From: Paraburkholderia youngii
GTDB lineage: Bacteria > Pseudomonadota > Gammaproteobacteria > Burkholderiales > Burkholderiaceae
Length of the DNA stretch: 64,000 bases
Reading direction: 5' to 3'
Assembly (NCBI RefSeq): GCF_013366925.1
Contig: NZ_JAALDK010000001.1
Location: 5,015,165 to 5,079,164, forward strand
Shown: positions 55,008 through 64,000 of the stretch, piece after piece
Position numbering within the stretch: the first letter of the stretch is position 1
Layout: each line of letters starts with the position of its first letter
The notes under the pieces: model-generated
What the model saw: only the letters and a program-made list of their open reading frames with translations
What the model was told of the DNA's origin: nothing
Databases searched by the model: none
Translations under genes and position numbers: made by a program

Positions 55008-56777
55008 TTAACGGCCCCGCGAGCGACCGCGCGCCGTGCCACCACCACGATTCGCGCCACCCGGACCCGCGTTACCACCGGCGCGGTTGGTGTTGCCGCC
55101 ACGATTGCCACCCGGTCCGCGATTGCCGCCGCTGTTGCCGGCCGGGCCGGCACGCTTGCCGCCCGTGCGCGCACGATTGCCGTTGGGCGACGGCGCGCGA
55201 TTGCCGTCGACGTCGCGGCCGCGCTGCCCCCCGCTGCCACGATTGCCTGCGCCGGCACCGAAACCAGCGCCGCTCCCCATGCCCGCGCCGAAGCCGCCGC
55301 CCGCCGCGCCGCGGCGGCCCTGGCCGCGCGGCTGCTGCTCGAAGCGGCTATGCGACATCAGCACTGGCTCGCGGCTGATGAAGCCCATCGACGTCTGCAT
55401 CGGATCCGGCTGACGACGCTCCGGCGCCGCATTGCGGCCACCGCGTTCCTCGGTCGGCGCCTTCAGGCCGACCGAGGCCATCAGCGCGCGCACCTGATTG
55501 TCCTCGAGCTCTTCCCAGCGGCCGCGCTTCAGACCACGCGGCAGCGAGATCGGGCCATGACGCGTGCGGATCAGCCGGCTGACCATCAGGCCGGCCGCCT
55601 CGAACATGCGGCGCACTTCGCGATTCCGCCCTTCGGCGAGCGCGACGTGGTACCAGTGATTAGTGCCTTCGCCGCCGCCATCGCGGATGCGCAGGAAGTT
55701 CGCCGGGCCGTCCTCGAGTTCGACGCCGTGCAGCAGTTTCTGGCGCATACCCTCGGCCAGTTCGCCGACGACACGCACCGCATATTCGCGCTCGACGCTA
55801 TAGCGCGGATGCATGAAGCGGTTCGCGAGATCGCCCGATGTGGTCAGCATCAGCAGACCTTCGGTGTTGAAGTCGAGACGCCCGACCGCAACCCACTTGG
55901 CGGTTTTCATCGGCGGCAGCTTGTCGAACACCGATGGACGGCCTTCCGGGTCCGCGTGGCTGACGATTTCGCCGGTCGGTTTGTGGTACAGCAGCACGCG
56001 CGGCGGCTTGCTGGCGAGCTTGCGCTTGACCGGCTTGCCGTTGATGCGGACCTGATCGGTCGGCATGATGCGCTGGCCGATGTGCGCCGGCTCGCCGTTC
56101 ACCGACACGCGGCCGGCGATGATCAGCTCTTCCATGTCGCGGCGCGAGCCCATGCCCGCCTCGGCGAGCACCTTATGCAGCTTCGGCGCGTCGTCATCGG
56201 GCGACAACACCCGCTTCGGGCCCGCTGCCTTGCCACGGCGCAGCATCGGCGCGCGTACGCCGCCAGTCGTGGTGTTGTCGGCATCGAATGCAGGCGACGT
56301 CACGTACGAGAACAGATCGTCCTGAGCCGATTCGGTAGCCGGGGCCGCATCGGCGCCGCGTCGATTCTGGCGCTGGCCCTCACGTTGACCTTCGCGCGGC
56401 TGACGCTCGCGCTGGCCTTCGCGCGGCGCGCCCTCGCGCTTCGCCGCGCCGCCGGCATTGCGACGTCCGCCCTGTTTCGCGCCCGCGTCCTTGCGCGGCG
56501 CACGCGCCTGGGCGCCAACCTCGCCGTCCGGCGGTGTTTCGGCGACGACCGGCGCGCCCTCGGCTGCCTTCGTCTTCGCGCCGGCGCGGCGTCGCGCGAT
56601 CAGGCTGCGCGGCCCGCGACGCAGACCGCGGCGGGGGCGCTCTTCGCCCTCTGCTTCCGCGCCGTGAGCCGGGCGCTCGCCCTCGCCTGCCGACGCTTGC
56701 GTAGTGCGTTCGTCGGTCCGCGCCGACGGCACGGGGCGCTCGGATTCGGACGAATCGGTGTCGTGGGTATGTGTCAA
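55008..56777 (-). CDS. rluB: 23S rRNA pseudouridine synthase RluB with extended tails
   Basis: The 589-residue protein contains the RluB core in its middle: an S4 domain ([39 protein letters not shown]) and the catalytic [29 protein letters not shown] with the nucleophilic Asp, ending [19 protein letters not shown]. It forms pseudouridine 2605 in 23S rRNA. The N-terminal 190 residues are charged low-complexity sequence and the C-terminal 140 are Gly/Arg/Asn-rich repeats, so it is nearly twice the usual length. The start is TTG at 56777 with a GAGG site 5 bases upstream. It follows scpB by 63 bases. Confidence 0.92.
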   Translation of the reverse strand: MTHTHDTDSSESERPVPSARTDERTTQASAGEGERPAHGAEAEGEERPRRGLRRGPRSLIARRRAGAKTKAAEGAPVVAETPPDGEVGAQARAPRKDAGAKQGGRRNAGGAAKREGAPREGQRERQPREGQREGQRQNRRGADAAPATESAQDDLFSYVTSPAFDADNTTTGGVRAPMLRRGKAAGPKRVLSPDDDAPKLHKVLAEAGMGSRRDMEELIIAGRVSVNGEPAHIGQRIMPTDQVRINGKPVKRKLASKPPRVLLYHKPTGEIVSHADPEGRPSVFDKLPPMKTAKWVAVGRLDFNTEGLLMLTTSGDLANRFMHPRYSVEREYAVRVVGELAEGMRQKLLHGVELEDGPANFLRIRDGGGEGTNHWYHVALAEGRNREVRRMFEAAGLMVSRLIRTRHGPISLPRGLKRGRWEELEDNQVRALMASVGLKAPTEERGGRNAAPERRQPDPMQTSMGFISREPVLMSHSRFEQQPRGQGRRGAAGGGFGAGMGSGAGFGAGAGNRGSGGQRGRDVDGNRAPSPNGNRARTGGKRAGPAGNSGGNRGPGGNRGGNTNRAGGNAGPGGANRGGGTARGRSRGR

Positions 56778-56840
56778 AACAACCTCAAAATGTCAGGTCG
56801 CGCGCGCCCGTTGCGGGCGCGGCAAAAAAGTTCGGTTACG

Positions 56841-57893
56841 TCAGGCGCTGCGCGACTCGGTTTCGTCGTCGGTCAGAAAACCTGAGTCTTGCGCGGCATC
56901 GCGGCGATCCTCGGGACCGTCGTGCGCCGCCTCGATCGGGTTCGGCTCGGCGGCGTGCTCCGTATTGCGAGTCACGCCCGAGTCGTGCGCGGGTGTTGCC
57001 GGATCGGTCGGGGCGACCGGATCTTGATGCTGTGCCGAACCGGCGACGCTGGTCTGCGTTGCCGTGGGTGCCGGTTCGGGCTGTTGTTGCGTGCCGTGCG
57101 GCGCGCTCGACGCGTCTGATGCACTTGACGCATTCGTCGTGCCGGACTGCCCAGTCGCTTCTGCACGGGGCTCCGACTCGAACGTCGACGCGGCTACGGT
57201 CTCGGGCGGCGCTGCTGCAAATCCCGACGCCGACTGCTGCCCCGCTTCCGGCGCAGCCGGCTCGCCCGCGTCACCCGCCGTGTCGAGTCCTGCATCCTGA
57301 TCTGGCTGCGGCACGCTATGCGCGTCGCCTTCGGCAAATTCGATTGCGTGCTGACCCAGCAGATCCGCGTTCAGTTGCGCGGACGGATCGGCCAGCGGCG
57401 GCAATTCGTCGAGCGCTGTTAGGCCAAGGTCGTCGAGGAACTGACGCGTGGTCGCATACAGCGCTGGACGCCCCGGCACGTCGCGATGACCGATCACCTC
57501 GATCCAGCCGCGATCCTCGAGCTGCTTGACGACCTGCGTATTCACCGTCACACCGCGAATTTCTTCGATATCGCCCCGCGTCACCGGTTGCCGGTAGGCA
57601 ATGATCGCGAGCGTTTCGAGCACCGCGCGCGAATATTTCGGCGGTTTTTCCGGATGCAGTCGATCCAGATACGAACGCATCGCGGGCTTGCTTTGAAACC
57701 GCCAGCCCGACGCCAGCCCGACCAACTCCACACCGCGCCCGGACCAGTCCCGCTTCAGGTCTTCGAGCAAAGTCCGAACAGTGTCTGCCGACACGCCGTC
57801 GGCAAAGAGCTTGCGCAGTTCGCCGAGCTTTAACGGCTCCTGCGCGCAGATCAAGGCAGTCTCGAGGACGATCTTCGCCTCTTGGGTATTCAT
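56841..57893 (-). CDS. scpB: Segregation and condensation protein ScpB
   Basis: The 350-residue protein has the two winged-helix domains of ScpB (residues 1-185: [118 protein letters not shown]). It forms the SMC-ScpAB complex for chromosome segregation. The C-terminal 150 residues are a disordered Ala/Ser/Thr/Gln/Pro tail not found in the short forms. scpA is not adjacent. Confidence 0.94.
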   Translation of the reverse strand: MNTQEAKIVLETALICAQEPLKLGELRKLFADGVSADTVRTLLEDLKRDWSGRGVELVGLASGWRFQSKPAMRSYLDRLHPEKPPKYSRAVLETLAIIAYRQPVTRGDIEEIRGVTVNTQVVKQLEDRGWIEVIGHRDVPGRPALYATTRQFLDDLGLTALDELPPLADPSAQLNADLLGQHAIEFAEGDAHSVPQPDQDAGLDTAGDAGEPAAPEAGQQSASGFAAAPPETVAASTFESEPRAEATGQSGTTNASSASDASSAPHGTQQQPEPAPTATQTSVAGSAQHQDPVAPTDPATPAHDSGVTRNTEHAAEPNPIEAAHDGPEDRRDAAQDSGFLTDDETESRSA

Positions 57894-58269
57894 GCAGCTA
57901 GGTCAGACCCTGTGGTCAAAGAACCGGATCAAACAGACGATGTGGAACTGAAGACGCGCTCGCCCGATTCTGATCGGTCATATTGATGGGAGCACGCACC
58001 GGGGGGTGGCGAACAGACTTATCGAGCCAGACCCAGCCGGACGGAGCGGCGATATTCCTGAAAGGATTCGCGTGAACTGAGCGCCATATTACGCAAAAAC
58101 GACCGGGGCGTAAAGCCGCGATCCTCCGTGCATCTTCTGCCGCGGCGGCGACCGGTGTGCCCGCGCTCGCCGGAACCGGGTCGCCAGTGAGAAGATTTCC
58201 ACGATTCGCGGCCTTTCGCCGCTTGCGGCGCGCCAGGTCAATACGCGACGGACGCGCGACGCCATGCGC
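57894..58269. other. Gap between scpB and aminotransferase gene
   Basis: The 376 bases contain no supported gene, no clear terminator and no repeat that I can see. The scpB promoter should lie in the part next to 57894. Confidence 0.5.
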
Positions 58270-59490
58270 TCACGCGCCGGCGCGGCGCGCCAGAAACCGC
58301 ACCAAGCGCTCGACGCCCGCATCGAGCCGCGCCGTATCGCACGCATAGCACCAGCGCACGAACCCCTCGCCTTGCGGCCCGAACGCGCTGCCCGGTGCCA
58401 CGCCGAGCCCGACCTCACGCACCATCGCCTTGCACAAATCGAGACTGCGTGTCGAGCCCGGCATCGCGAAGAACAGATACATCGCACCCAGCGGAGCCTT
58501 CACGTCGACGCCGGGAACTGTCGAGAGCGCGCGCACCAGATGATCACGCGAGCTCCTCAGGTCGCGCACCAGCTCCTGCGTAAAGCACTCGCCCTGTTCG
58601 AGCGCCGCGATACCCGCCTGCTGCACGAACGACGGCGCGCATGACGTGTTGTACTCGACCAGCTTCGCCAGGTCATCCATCAACGCGGTCGGGGCGACGA
58701 TCCAGCCAAGCCGCCACCCGGTCATCAGCCAGGCTTTCGAAAACGAATTCACGCAGATCACGCGTTCGTCGCGCGTCGCGAGATCGAGAAACGAAGGCGC
58801 CGTGCGTGCGCCGGCCGCCTGCGCCGCGTCATCACCGGGACAGTAGAGCCGCTCGTAGACCTCGTCCGCGACGATCCAGATTCCGTGCCGCCGACAGTGT
58901 TCGAGCACGGTGCGCTGGTCGTCGCGATTCATCACCCAGCCGGTCGGATTGTTCGGCGAGTTGATCATCAGCATCTTCGTGTCGGGTGTCAGCGCGGCAA
59001 GCAATTGCCCGACGTCGAGCGCCCAACCGCGTTCACCGTAGCCGAGCGCGACGGTTTCGACCTGCGCGCCGAGAATCTTCGGGATCTCGACCAGATTCGG
59101 CCATAGCGGTGTCACCGCAACGACCCGGTCACCGGCGCCGACCACCAGTTGCGCGGCGAGCATCAGCGCGTTGACGCCCGCGCTCGTAACCGCGATGTGC
59201 CCCAGTGACGTTGCGCCATGCAGTTCGCTGACGTAGCCCGCGAGCGCCGCGCGCAACGGCGCGATGCCGAGATTGTGTGTGTAAAACGTCGCGCCGGCGG
59301 CGAGCGCGGTGCTCGCGGCGTCGCGGATGAATGCGGGTGTGACGCGGTCGGACTCGCCGAACCAGAACGGCAGCACGTCGCCGACGCCGAAACCGGCGTT
59401 CGCGACTTCCCGGATTTGCGATGGACGCAGCGCGCGCACGGCGTCGCGCGCATTCGGAGTAGAGGGCACGGGCAGGTCCAATTCGCTCAT
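58270..59490 (-). CDS. PLP-dependent class I/II aminotransferase
   Basis: The 406-residue protein is a fold-type I aminotransferase: GATFYTHNLGIAPLRAALAGYVSELHG, NSPNNPTGWVMNRDDQRTVLEHCRRHGIWIVADEVYERLY, and the PLP lysine in VNSFSKAWLMTGWRLGWIVAP, with the final substrate arginine in FVRWCYA. It resembles the AspC/AlaA-like subgroup; substrate unknown. ATG 59490 follows a GGAAGC-type site. The upstream LysR gene on the same strand is 186 bases away. Confidence 0.9.
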   Translation of the reverse strand: MSELDLPVPSTPNARDAVRALRPSQIREVANAGFGVGDVLPFWFGESDRVTPAFIRDAASTALAAGATFYTHNLGIAPLRAALAGYVSELHGATSLGHIAVTSAGVNALMLAAQLVVGAGDRVVAVTPLWPNLVEIPKILGAQVETVALGYGERGWALDVGQLLAALTPDTKMLMINSPNNPTGWVMNRDDQRTVLEHCRRHGIWIVADEVYERLYCPGDDAAQAAGARTAPSFLDLATRDERVICVNSFSKAWLMTGWRLGWIVAPTALMDDLAKLVEYNTSCAPSFVQQAGIAALEQGECFTQELVRDLRSSRDHLVRALSTVPGVDVKAPLGAMYLFFAMPGSTRSLDLCKAMVREVGLGVAPGSAFGPQGEGFVRWCYACDTARLDAGVERLVRFLARRAGA

Positions 59491-59676
59491 CGAGGCTTCC
59501 GCAAGGGTGAAGGATAAGAGGCTCTGGGCGCAACCGCGAAGGCGTGCGCGATGACGGCGGTAGTTTAGCGCGCCGGGTGACCGGACAGCGGCGAAGCAGA
59601 CGCCGGTTGGGCGGCGGGCCAGGCCCACAGGTTCACCGCCTCCACCAGTCGGACAGTCCGCACACGATCCCGCCCG

Positions 59677-60579
59677 TTAATTCAACTCTTCGGCCCGCCC
59701 GGGCAACTGCCGGATCAGATTCCACACCGCCTCGGCCGCGGGCGACAGCGACCGGTCGCGCCGCCGCACCAGTTCGACGCGGCGCTCCGCGCGCGGCACC
59801 AGCGGGCGCGCGACCAGCGACGCCCCCGCCGGCAGCGGCAGCGCGAGCCACGGCAGCACGCTGATGCCGACGCCCGCCTCGACGAGCCCGAACACCGTCG
59901 CCGAATGGCCGAGTTCCTGCACCACGGTGGCGTTCACGCCCTGCGCCTGCATCACGGCGTCGATGAGTGGGCGGCTGCCGGACGCATAGTCGAGCATCAC
60001 GAGTTGCTCGCCGTCGAGGTCCTTCCACGAAACCTGTTTGCGCGCGGCGAGCCGGTGATCGTCACGCGACACGATGCAGAACGAGTCGGTCATCAGCGTC
60101 TCGCTGAGCAGGTCGTCGTCGGAGAACGGACCGATGATCACGCCGAAGTCCACTTCACCCGACTTCACCTTGCGCACCACGTCGCTTTGCACGTCGTCGC
60201 GCAGACTAAGCGTCACATAAGGAAACTGCTGCCCGCACGACGCGACCACACGCGGCATCAGCCGGCACGCGACGGTCGGGCTCGCCGCGACCACCACGCG
60301 TCCACGGCGCTGCTCGCCGATTTCGCGGATCTCGCGCAACGCGTCGTCGAGATCCGACAGCAGCCGCGACACGCTCGACACCAGATTGCCGCCGACGTCG
60401 GTGAGTTGCACTTCGCGCGTCGTGCGATCGATGAGCTTCAGGCCGATTTCGCCTTCGAGCTCGCGCACGCAGCGACTGACCGCCGACTGTGTGAGGCCGA
60501 TTTCATCGCCGGCCCGACTGAAGCTTTGCAAACGCGCCACCTCGATGAAAACCCTGAGCTGTCGCAGCGTGACATTCAT
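59677..60579 (-). CDS. LysR-family transcriptional regulator
   Basis: The 300-residue protein has the LysR helix-turn-helix (LRQLRVFIEVARLQSFSRAGDEIGLTQSAVSRCVRELEGEIGLKLIDRTTREVQLTDVG) and an effector domain (VVVAASPTVACRLMPRVVASCGQQFPYVTLSLRDDV). The TTREVQLT motif places it near the CbbR/YnfL-like group. Its target is unclear: the downstream aminotransferase is on the same strand. A short palindrome lies in its promoter region. Confidence 0.9.
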   Translation of the reverse strand: MNVTLRQLRVFIEVARLQSFSRAGDEIGLTQSAVSRCVRELEGEIGLKLIDRTTREVQLTDVGGNLVSSVSRLLSDLDDALREIREIGEQRRGRVVVAASPTVACRLMPRVVASCGQQFPYVTLSLRDDVQSDVVRKVKSGEVDFGVIIGPFSDDDLLSETLMTDSFCIVSRDDHRLAARKQVSWKDLDGEQLVMLDYASGSRPLIDAVMQAQGVNATVVQELGHSATVFGLVEAGVGISVLPWLALPLPAGASLVARPLVPRAERRVELVRRRDRSLSPAAEAVWNLIRQLPGRAEELN

Positions 60580-60606
60580 TTGCTGACCTCATCAATAAGG
60601 CAATTT

Positions 60607-60616
60607 AATGCGCATT
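60607..60616. promoter_or_regulatory. Palindrome AATGCGCATT upstream of LysR gene
   Basis: AATGCGCATT is a perfect 10-bp palindrome, flanked by an ATTTAA/TTAAAT inverted pair at 60603 and 60622. It lies 28 bases upstream of the LysR start codon, a plausible autoregulatory site. Confidence 0.4.
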
Positions 60617-60697
60617 GTAGGTTAAATCCGCGCTGCACAGCGCCAGTCACAACGGTCGCCGCGATGCAGCAAAAAGGCGCGAACGCCCGCTGGCCGG

Positions 60698-60748
60698 GCC
60701 CATCTGCACAAGATTGGTGATTGTCCCGATTTGCGAGATGGGCTTTTT
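60698..60748 (+). terminator. Terminator-like hairpin without an upstream gene
   Basis: GCCCATCT and AGATGGGC form an 8-bp stem with a 30-base loop and are followed by TTTTT on the plus strand. No plus-strand gene lies upstream, so it may end a small RNA or be chance. Confidence 0.4.
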
Positions 60749-60985
60749 GGATTCATATACGGCCCTGGTTGGCGCCCGCGTTGGCCCGCCGCCACGGGGC
60801 TTTCAGGCAATCGATATCAAATTGGCACACTTCGTGCGTTATGAGACGCGCAGGGTCGGCGCCATGATTTCCGACTGAAATGGCAATCCGTGGCAAGCCC
60901 GTCCCCTTTGGCACTCGCCTATCGAGTGTATGAAGAGTGCGCGGCGCGGGGCAGCGCACCGGAGTTAGCTTCGCTGAGGTGATAC

Positions 60986-61387
60986 ATGATGCTGTTCGAC
61001 GATTTGAGAGATAACGAGTGGGCGCTGGTCGAGGCTTTGTTCTGTGCCGAGCCGGCGCGCAGCGAACGGCGCGGTCGACCGCGCGTGGAAGCTCGGGCGG
61101 TGGTCAACGCCGTACTTTGGGTGTTGTCGACGGGCGAAGGCTGGTCCAAGCTGCCGGGCCGCTATCCGTCCCCGCCGACTTGCCGCCGGCGTTTCGACGA
61201 GTGGCAGGCCGATGGCACGCTCGCTGAAATTGTGAAGCGGCTCGGCACCAGCGGCCGTGAAATCTCGTTGCGCGGCAGGATCGGCGCAACGGCCGCGAAA
61301 CCGCCGGCACCACCGAGCCGCGACCGTATGCGCGGCGCGTTCTGGACCAATCCGGAATCGTGGCGCGCGCCGGTCAAGATGGCCTGA
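60986..61387 (+). CDS. Stand-alone DUF4096 (transposase N-terminal) protein
   Basis: The 133-residue protein carries the same domain as the gene at 32541: DLRDNEWALVEALFCAEPARSERRGRPRVEARAVVNAVLWVLSTGEGWSKLPGRYPSPPTCRRRFDEWQADGTLAEIVKRLG. It has no DDE domain, an unrelated 50-residue tail (RIGATAAKPPAPPSRDRMRGAFWTNPESWRAP), a GAGGTG ribosome site and its own strong terminator. It is likely a domesticated DNA-binding protein. Two adjacent ATGs are possible. Confidence 0.82.
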   Translation: MMLFDDLRDNEWALVEALFCAEPARSERRGRPRVEARAVVNAVLWVLSTGEGWSKLPGRYPSPPTCRRRFDEWQADGTLAEIVKRLGTSGREISLRGRIGATAAKPPAPPSRDRMRGAFWTNPESWRAPVKMA

Positions 61388-61708
61388 CGCGAAACTACGT
61401 TGTCACCGGGCGCCTGCGGGCGCCCGGTTTTTTATCCAGCCGCCTTATTCTCGATTGCGTGCACGCCACGACCCGCCAGCATTTGACGGTCGCCGCGGGA
61501 CGCTCCCTGGTTTCGCGCCCGCTTTCGGTGCGCGATCCGCACGGAGTGATCATTGCGGTCTGCCTCAGACTAGCAAACTACGCGACAGCTCCTGGTGAAA
61601 CATCCATTTACTATTAATTACAGCACCCTTTCTTACCCCGGCATAACTTAATACCTATGCAAACAGGCCTTGAGTCGCGACGGGCTCGAGGTTGAGGGGG
61701 ATTTTGGA
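61388..61708. other. Intergenic region before small secreted protein
   Basis: After the terminator at 61405-61433 the sequence becomes AT-rich toward 61600-61660 and should contain the promoter of the gene at 61709. No gene is supported within it. Confidence 0.5.
61405..61433 (+). terminator. Strong intrinsic terminator after DUF4096 gene
   Basis: ACCGGGCGCC and GGCGCCCGGT form a perfect 10-bp stem with a TGCG loop, followed by six T. It begins 18 bases after the DUF4096 stop. Confidence 0.95.
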
Positions 61709-61960
61709 ATGAAACCAATGTCACTGCTGTTGTGCGGCATTGTGATTTCATCGATGGCCGCGCCGGCATTTGCCCAACAACGCCCGCAAGGGTGGAACTG
61801 GCGCCCGGACCGTCAGGCTACGCTGGAAGCGTGGCAGCAAAGCGAGGCCCACAATCGCGACTTCACGCCGCCCACGCCGCGAGGCGATCTGCGCGGCGAT
61901 ATCGCCAGCAATGTGCGGGCACGGCCCGATGCGCCGCGCGCGGAACAGCGACGGCGTTGA
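61709..61960 (+). CDS. Small exported hypothetical protein (83 aa)
   Basis: The protein has a signal peptide (MKPMSLLLCGIVISSMAAPAFA-QQ) and a polar, Arg/Pro-rich mature part (RPQGWNWRPDRQATLEAWQQSEAHNRDFTPPTPRGDLRGDIASNV). No domain is recognised. A G-rich stretch lies before ATG 61709. A terminator follows 146 bases downstream. Confidence 0.65.
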   Translation: MKPMSLLLCGIVISSMAAPAFAQQRPQGWNWRPDRQATLEAWQQSEAHNRDFTPPTPRGDLRGDIASNVRARPDAPRAEQRRR

Positions 61961-62329
61961 TGTCGTGTGTCGCCGCGTGGATGGCGCGTCGGGCGACGCG
62001 GCACCAAGTCTCTCGCATTGCGTATGCACGAGCGGGGAACCACCGGACGCGGCACCAGTCTGACTCAACGCCATTAGCACAGCGTGGCAGTAGTAATTCC
62101 GGTATGCCCGTATCCTCATGATACGGGCTTTTTTTCGCGCCCGTGGCGTTGATGGCATGACAGGCGCGCAACGGCAAACCGCCGGTGCGGAACGCGTCGC
62201 CGCATCGTCGATGGGGAAGCCGAGAGTCGCCCGCGGACGCGCACAGCGACCGGCCGACGGTAGAGACCGCCCGCCGTGGGGGTGACAGGCCCGGGCGGAC
62301 AGTGATTCAGATAAGCGATGAACCTTGAA
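61961..62329. other. Gap with terminator between small genes
   Basis: The 369 bases contain the terminator at 62106-62135 and otherwise no supported gene. Confidence 0.5.
62106..62135 (+). terminator. Intrinsic terminator
   Basis: GCCCGTATC and GATACGGGC form a perfect 9-bp stem around CTCAT, followed by seven T. It is the probable end of the transcript of the 83-residue secreted protein. Confidence 0.93.
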
Positions 62330-62653
62330 CTAAGGCCTGACTTCGGCTGTCGCCGCGGACTGCGTTTCGGCCGCGCCGAGAACGTAATCATTCATGCGTT
62401 GCGCTGTCCATGTGAGCAGACGCTCGTCGTGCTCGAGCCGCACAAACTCCGCTTTGCCGCGTTCGGTGAGCACGGCGATGTCGACGGGGGCATGAAAGCC
62501 CGGCGCCGGTGCGACGGTTCGCTGACGAACGGTGTCCATCAGCCCCAGCGCGCGAAGATATTGGAAGACACCCGGCCTTCTGGCCCAGGGAACCTGGCGA
62601 TATTGCGCTCGCCGCAGCGCTTCAAGTACCGCTTCGTTGGAATACGTGGTCAT
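62330..62653 (-). CDS. Hypothetical protein (107 aa)
   Basis: The protein MTTYSNEAVLEALRRAQYRQVPWARRPGVFQYLRALGLMDTVRQRT is followed by VDIAVLTERGKAEFVRLEHDERLLTWTAQRMNDYVLGA. The helix pattern with TERGKAEF resembles the wing end of a small winged-helix protein, but this is only a suggestion. GAAGTGAG precedes ATG 62653. Function unknown. Confidence 0.62.
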   Translation of the reverse strand: MTTYSNEAVLEALRRAQYRQVPWARRPGVFQYLRALGLMDTVRQRTVAPAPGFHAPVDIAVLTERGKAEFVRLEHDERLLTWTAQRMNDYVLGAAETQSAATAEVRP

Positions 62654-62849
62654 CTCACTTCTTTCTTAAAGTGCAGCTATGACACATTCATGCCCACGCG
62701 TCGCTGCGCCACCGGCGACGCGCGTAGCACCCGCTCCTGGTCAGAAGCTCGCCGCCTGTTCGACAGCGGATTTCCGCCAGATGCTGCCTGGTCTCGTTTT
62801 CGGAACCCCCGTCAGAACGGCATGTTAGCGTTCTCTCCCCGAACCGACG

Positions 62850-63638
62850 ATGCAACCGCCGCGGCGCGATGGCTGGCCCGTGGATTTATCCCGAAAGACA
62901 TACGTTACCCCATTTAAATTGATTCTATTCACTTTATTAGCGCTTTTTTTTGCAGCAATCGTGCTATGGAAACGTGCGCGAAGGCCGCTCATCGTCTGCA
63001 TGATCGCGCTGTTCTGGCTGCTCGCGGCCGGCTGGCTGAGCGCGCCACTGCTCGATCTCGCGCAGCCGCAACGACAGAGCGCCGAGGCCGCCACCTTCGC
63101 GCCACGCACCGCGATCATCCTGCTCGGCGGCGGCACGGTCTACGACCACGACCACGTGCTGGTGCCACCGCGTGACGTGCTTTCGCGCATCGAAGTCAGC
63201 GCCCTGAACTATGCGGCCTGCAAGCGCACGGCGATCGTCTGCCAGGTGATCGTGAGCGGCGGCAATCCTCAGCGGCACAGCGCGACGGAAGCCGACACCT
63301 ACCTGCCCTATCTGCTGCGTCAGCAGGTGCCGCGCTCGGACATCGTGCTCGAGAAAAGCAGCCGCACGACCTACGAGAACGCGCGCAACGTCTCGGTCAT
63401 TGTCGGCCAATCACATTACGACACGTTGATACTCGTCACTTCCGCGTATCACATGCCGCGTGCGCTGCTCGACTTTCGCCGTTTCGGCGTCGAGCCACAG
63501 CCGCAGATTTCGAGCGCGCGGCGCGTGCGGCTCGGCGTGCTGCCGCGCTTCGGTAATCTCGTGGCGGCGGAGATAGCGTTGCATGAGCTCATCGGCCTCG
63601 CGCAGTTTCACCTGTATCGCGCGATCGGCTGGTTCTGA
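62850..63638 (+). CDS. YdcF/DUF218 family membrane protein
   Basis: The 262-residue protein has two N-terminal membrane segments (LILFTLLALFFAAIVLW; LIVCMIALFWLLAAGWLSAP) and a DUF218 domain: TAIILLGGGTVYD, VIVSGGNPQRHSATEADTYLPYLLRQQVPRSDIVLEKSSRTTYENARNVSVIV, DTLILVTSAYHMPRALLDFRRFGVEPQP. The family includes E. coli YdcF and SanA/ElyC, some involved in envelope integrity or vancomycin resistance. The start is uncertain: ATG 62850 has no clear ribosome site and GTG 62880 is possible. Confidence 0.85.
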   Translation: MQPPRRDGWPVDLSRKTYVTPFKLILFTLLALFFAAIVLWKRARRPLIVCMIALFWLLAAGWLSAPLLDLAQPQRQSAEAATFAPRTAIILLGGGTVYDHDHVLVPPRDVLSRIEVSALNYAACKRTAIVCQVIVSGGNPQRHSATEADTYLPYLLRQQVPRSDIVLEKSSRTTYENARNVSVIVGQSHYDTLILVTSAYHMPRALLDFRRFGVEPQPQISSARRVRLGVLPRFGNLVAAEIALHELIGLAQFHLYRAIGWF

Positions 63639-63680
63639 CGAACGATGTAGGCCGACCGTTCTCGCAGATCGATGAAGTCA

Positions 63681-63716
63681 TTACAAAACGTAACAAATGT
63701 TGAGCGCGGTTACAAA
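63681..63716. promoter_or_regulatory. TTACAAA-type repeats upstream of secreted protein gene
   Basis: TTACAAA (63681), TAACAAA (63691) and TTACAAA (63710) recur with 10- and 19-base spacings about 96-131 bases before the start codon. Direct repeats one or two helical turns apart suit an OmpR/PhoP-type regulator, but this is inference. Confidence 0.4.
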
Positions 63717-63811
63717 GCCATCGGCTGCAGCGGAGTTTGCTCGATAGAATGAGTTGTCTTTCCCACTGGACGGGCAATACTCGGGTCCACCACCACTCTA
63801 TGGAGGTAACG

Positions 63812-64000
63812 ATGAAGAAAGTGTCCCTGGCGATCCTGGTTTCCCTGTGTGCCGCGGCCGGCGCAGCTTACGCGCAGGACCAGGGCATCACGACGAGCAC
63901 CGATCCGGCCAAGGCCGCCGACGTCGAGCAGCGTGCGCAAGCTTTGCAAAACCGCGAGCAGTCGATGGAAAGCGCACCCGCCGCCCCGGCCAAGCATCAC
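63812..64000 (+). CDS. Exported protein, C-terminus beyond window
   Basis: Sixty-three residues are visible and the frame is open at the window edge. It begins MKKVSLAILVSLCAAAGAAYAQD, a signal peptide, followed by a polar stretch GITTSTDPAKAADVEQRAQALQNREQSMESAPAAPAKHH. A GGAGGTAACG ribosome site precedes ATG 63812. Too little is seen to assign a family; small periplasmic proteins with this start are common in Burkholderia. Confidence 0.75.
   Translation, partial: MKKVSLAILVSLCAAAGAAYAQDQGITTSTDPAKAADVEQRAQALQNREQSMESAPAAPAKHH

Larger units (their letters stand above)
60580..60985. other. Divergent gap between LysR and DUF4096 genes
   Basis: The 406 bases hold the LysR promoter and palindrome, and a hairpin followed by TTTTT at 60698-60748. 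No open frame in it has a ribosome site or known motif. Confidence 0.5.

Overview
The window is a dense, GC-rich piece of bacterial chromosome. Gene content, codon use and many lineage-typical families (DUF4148, DUF2147, DUF2968-like, a long-tailed Hfq paralogue, the order rimP-nusA-infB-rbfA-truB followed by a MarR/EmrAB-type efflux operon, and odhA-odhB-lpdA-zapE) point to a betaproteobacterium of the Burkholderiaceae, most likely Burkholderia or Paraburkholderia. This assignment is inference from protein families; no database was searched. I see no rRNA, tRNA, CRISPR array, prophage or complete insertion sequence.

Layout. 0-13 kb is accessory or house-keeping: a YCII-type protein, an orphan PstS with a small unknown partner, a LysR/SDR divergent pair with a visible operator, a GAF-hybrid histidine kinase, a Tat-exported SsuA-type binding protein, a group of small uncharacterised genes around a YqjE/holin-like membrane protein, a protein with PD-(D/E)XK nuclease signatures, and a YihY/BrkB membrane protein. 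13.4-25.2 kb holds an MFS carboxylate transporter and a fatty-acid degradation operon (TetR regulator, fadE, large FabG, MaoC hydratase, thiolase, fadD, DUF1571 protein) behind a perfect 18-bp palindrome. 25-33 kb holds a VAO-type flavin oxidase with a small exported partner, an ECF sigma/anti-sigma operon preceded by a tiny secreted protein and a candidate autoregulated promoter, an Hfq2-like RNA chaperone, small envelope proteins and a stand-alone transposase-derived DUF4096 protein.

33-42.4 kb is the 2-oxoglutarate dehydrogenase complex (sucA, odhB, lpdA), then zapE and typA. 42.7-47.7 kb is a MarR-controlled tripartite efflux operon (OprM-like, EmrA-like, EmrB-like), closed by a bidirectional terminator shared with truB. 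47.8-54.4 kb is the translation/transcription operon rimP-nusA-infB-rbfA-truB on the minus strand. Its leader contains a strong intrinsic terminator 69 bases downstream of a good promoter match, so it is either attenuated or makes a small RNA. 55-60.6 kb contains rluB, scpB, an aminotransferase and a LysR regulator. 60.9-64 kb has a second DUF4096 protein, small secreted or unknown proteins, a YdcF/DUF218 protein and a secreted protein cut by the window end.

The strongest leads are the rimP-leader terminator/sRNA locus, the Hfq2-like chaperone, the PD-(D/E)XK candidate, the pair of domesticated transposase N-domains, and the ECF operon with its 45-residue exported peptide.
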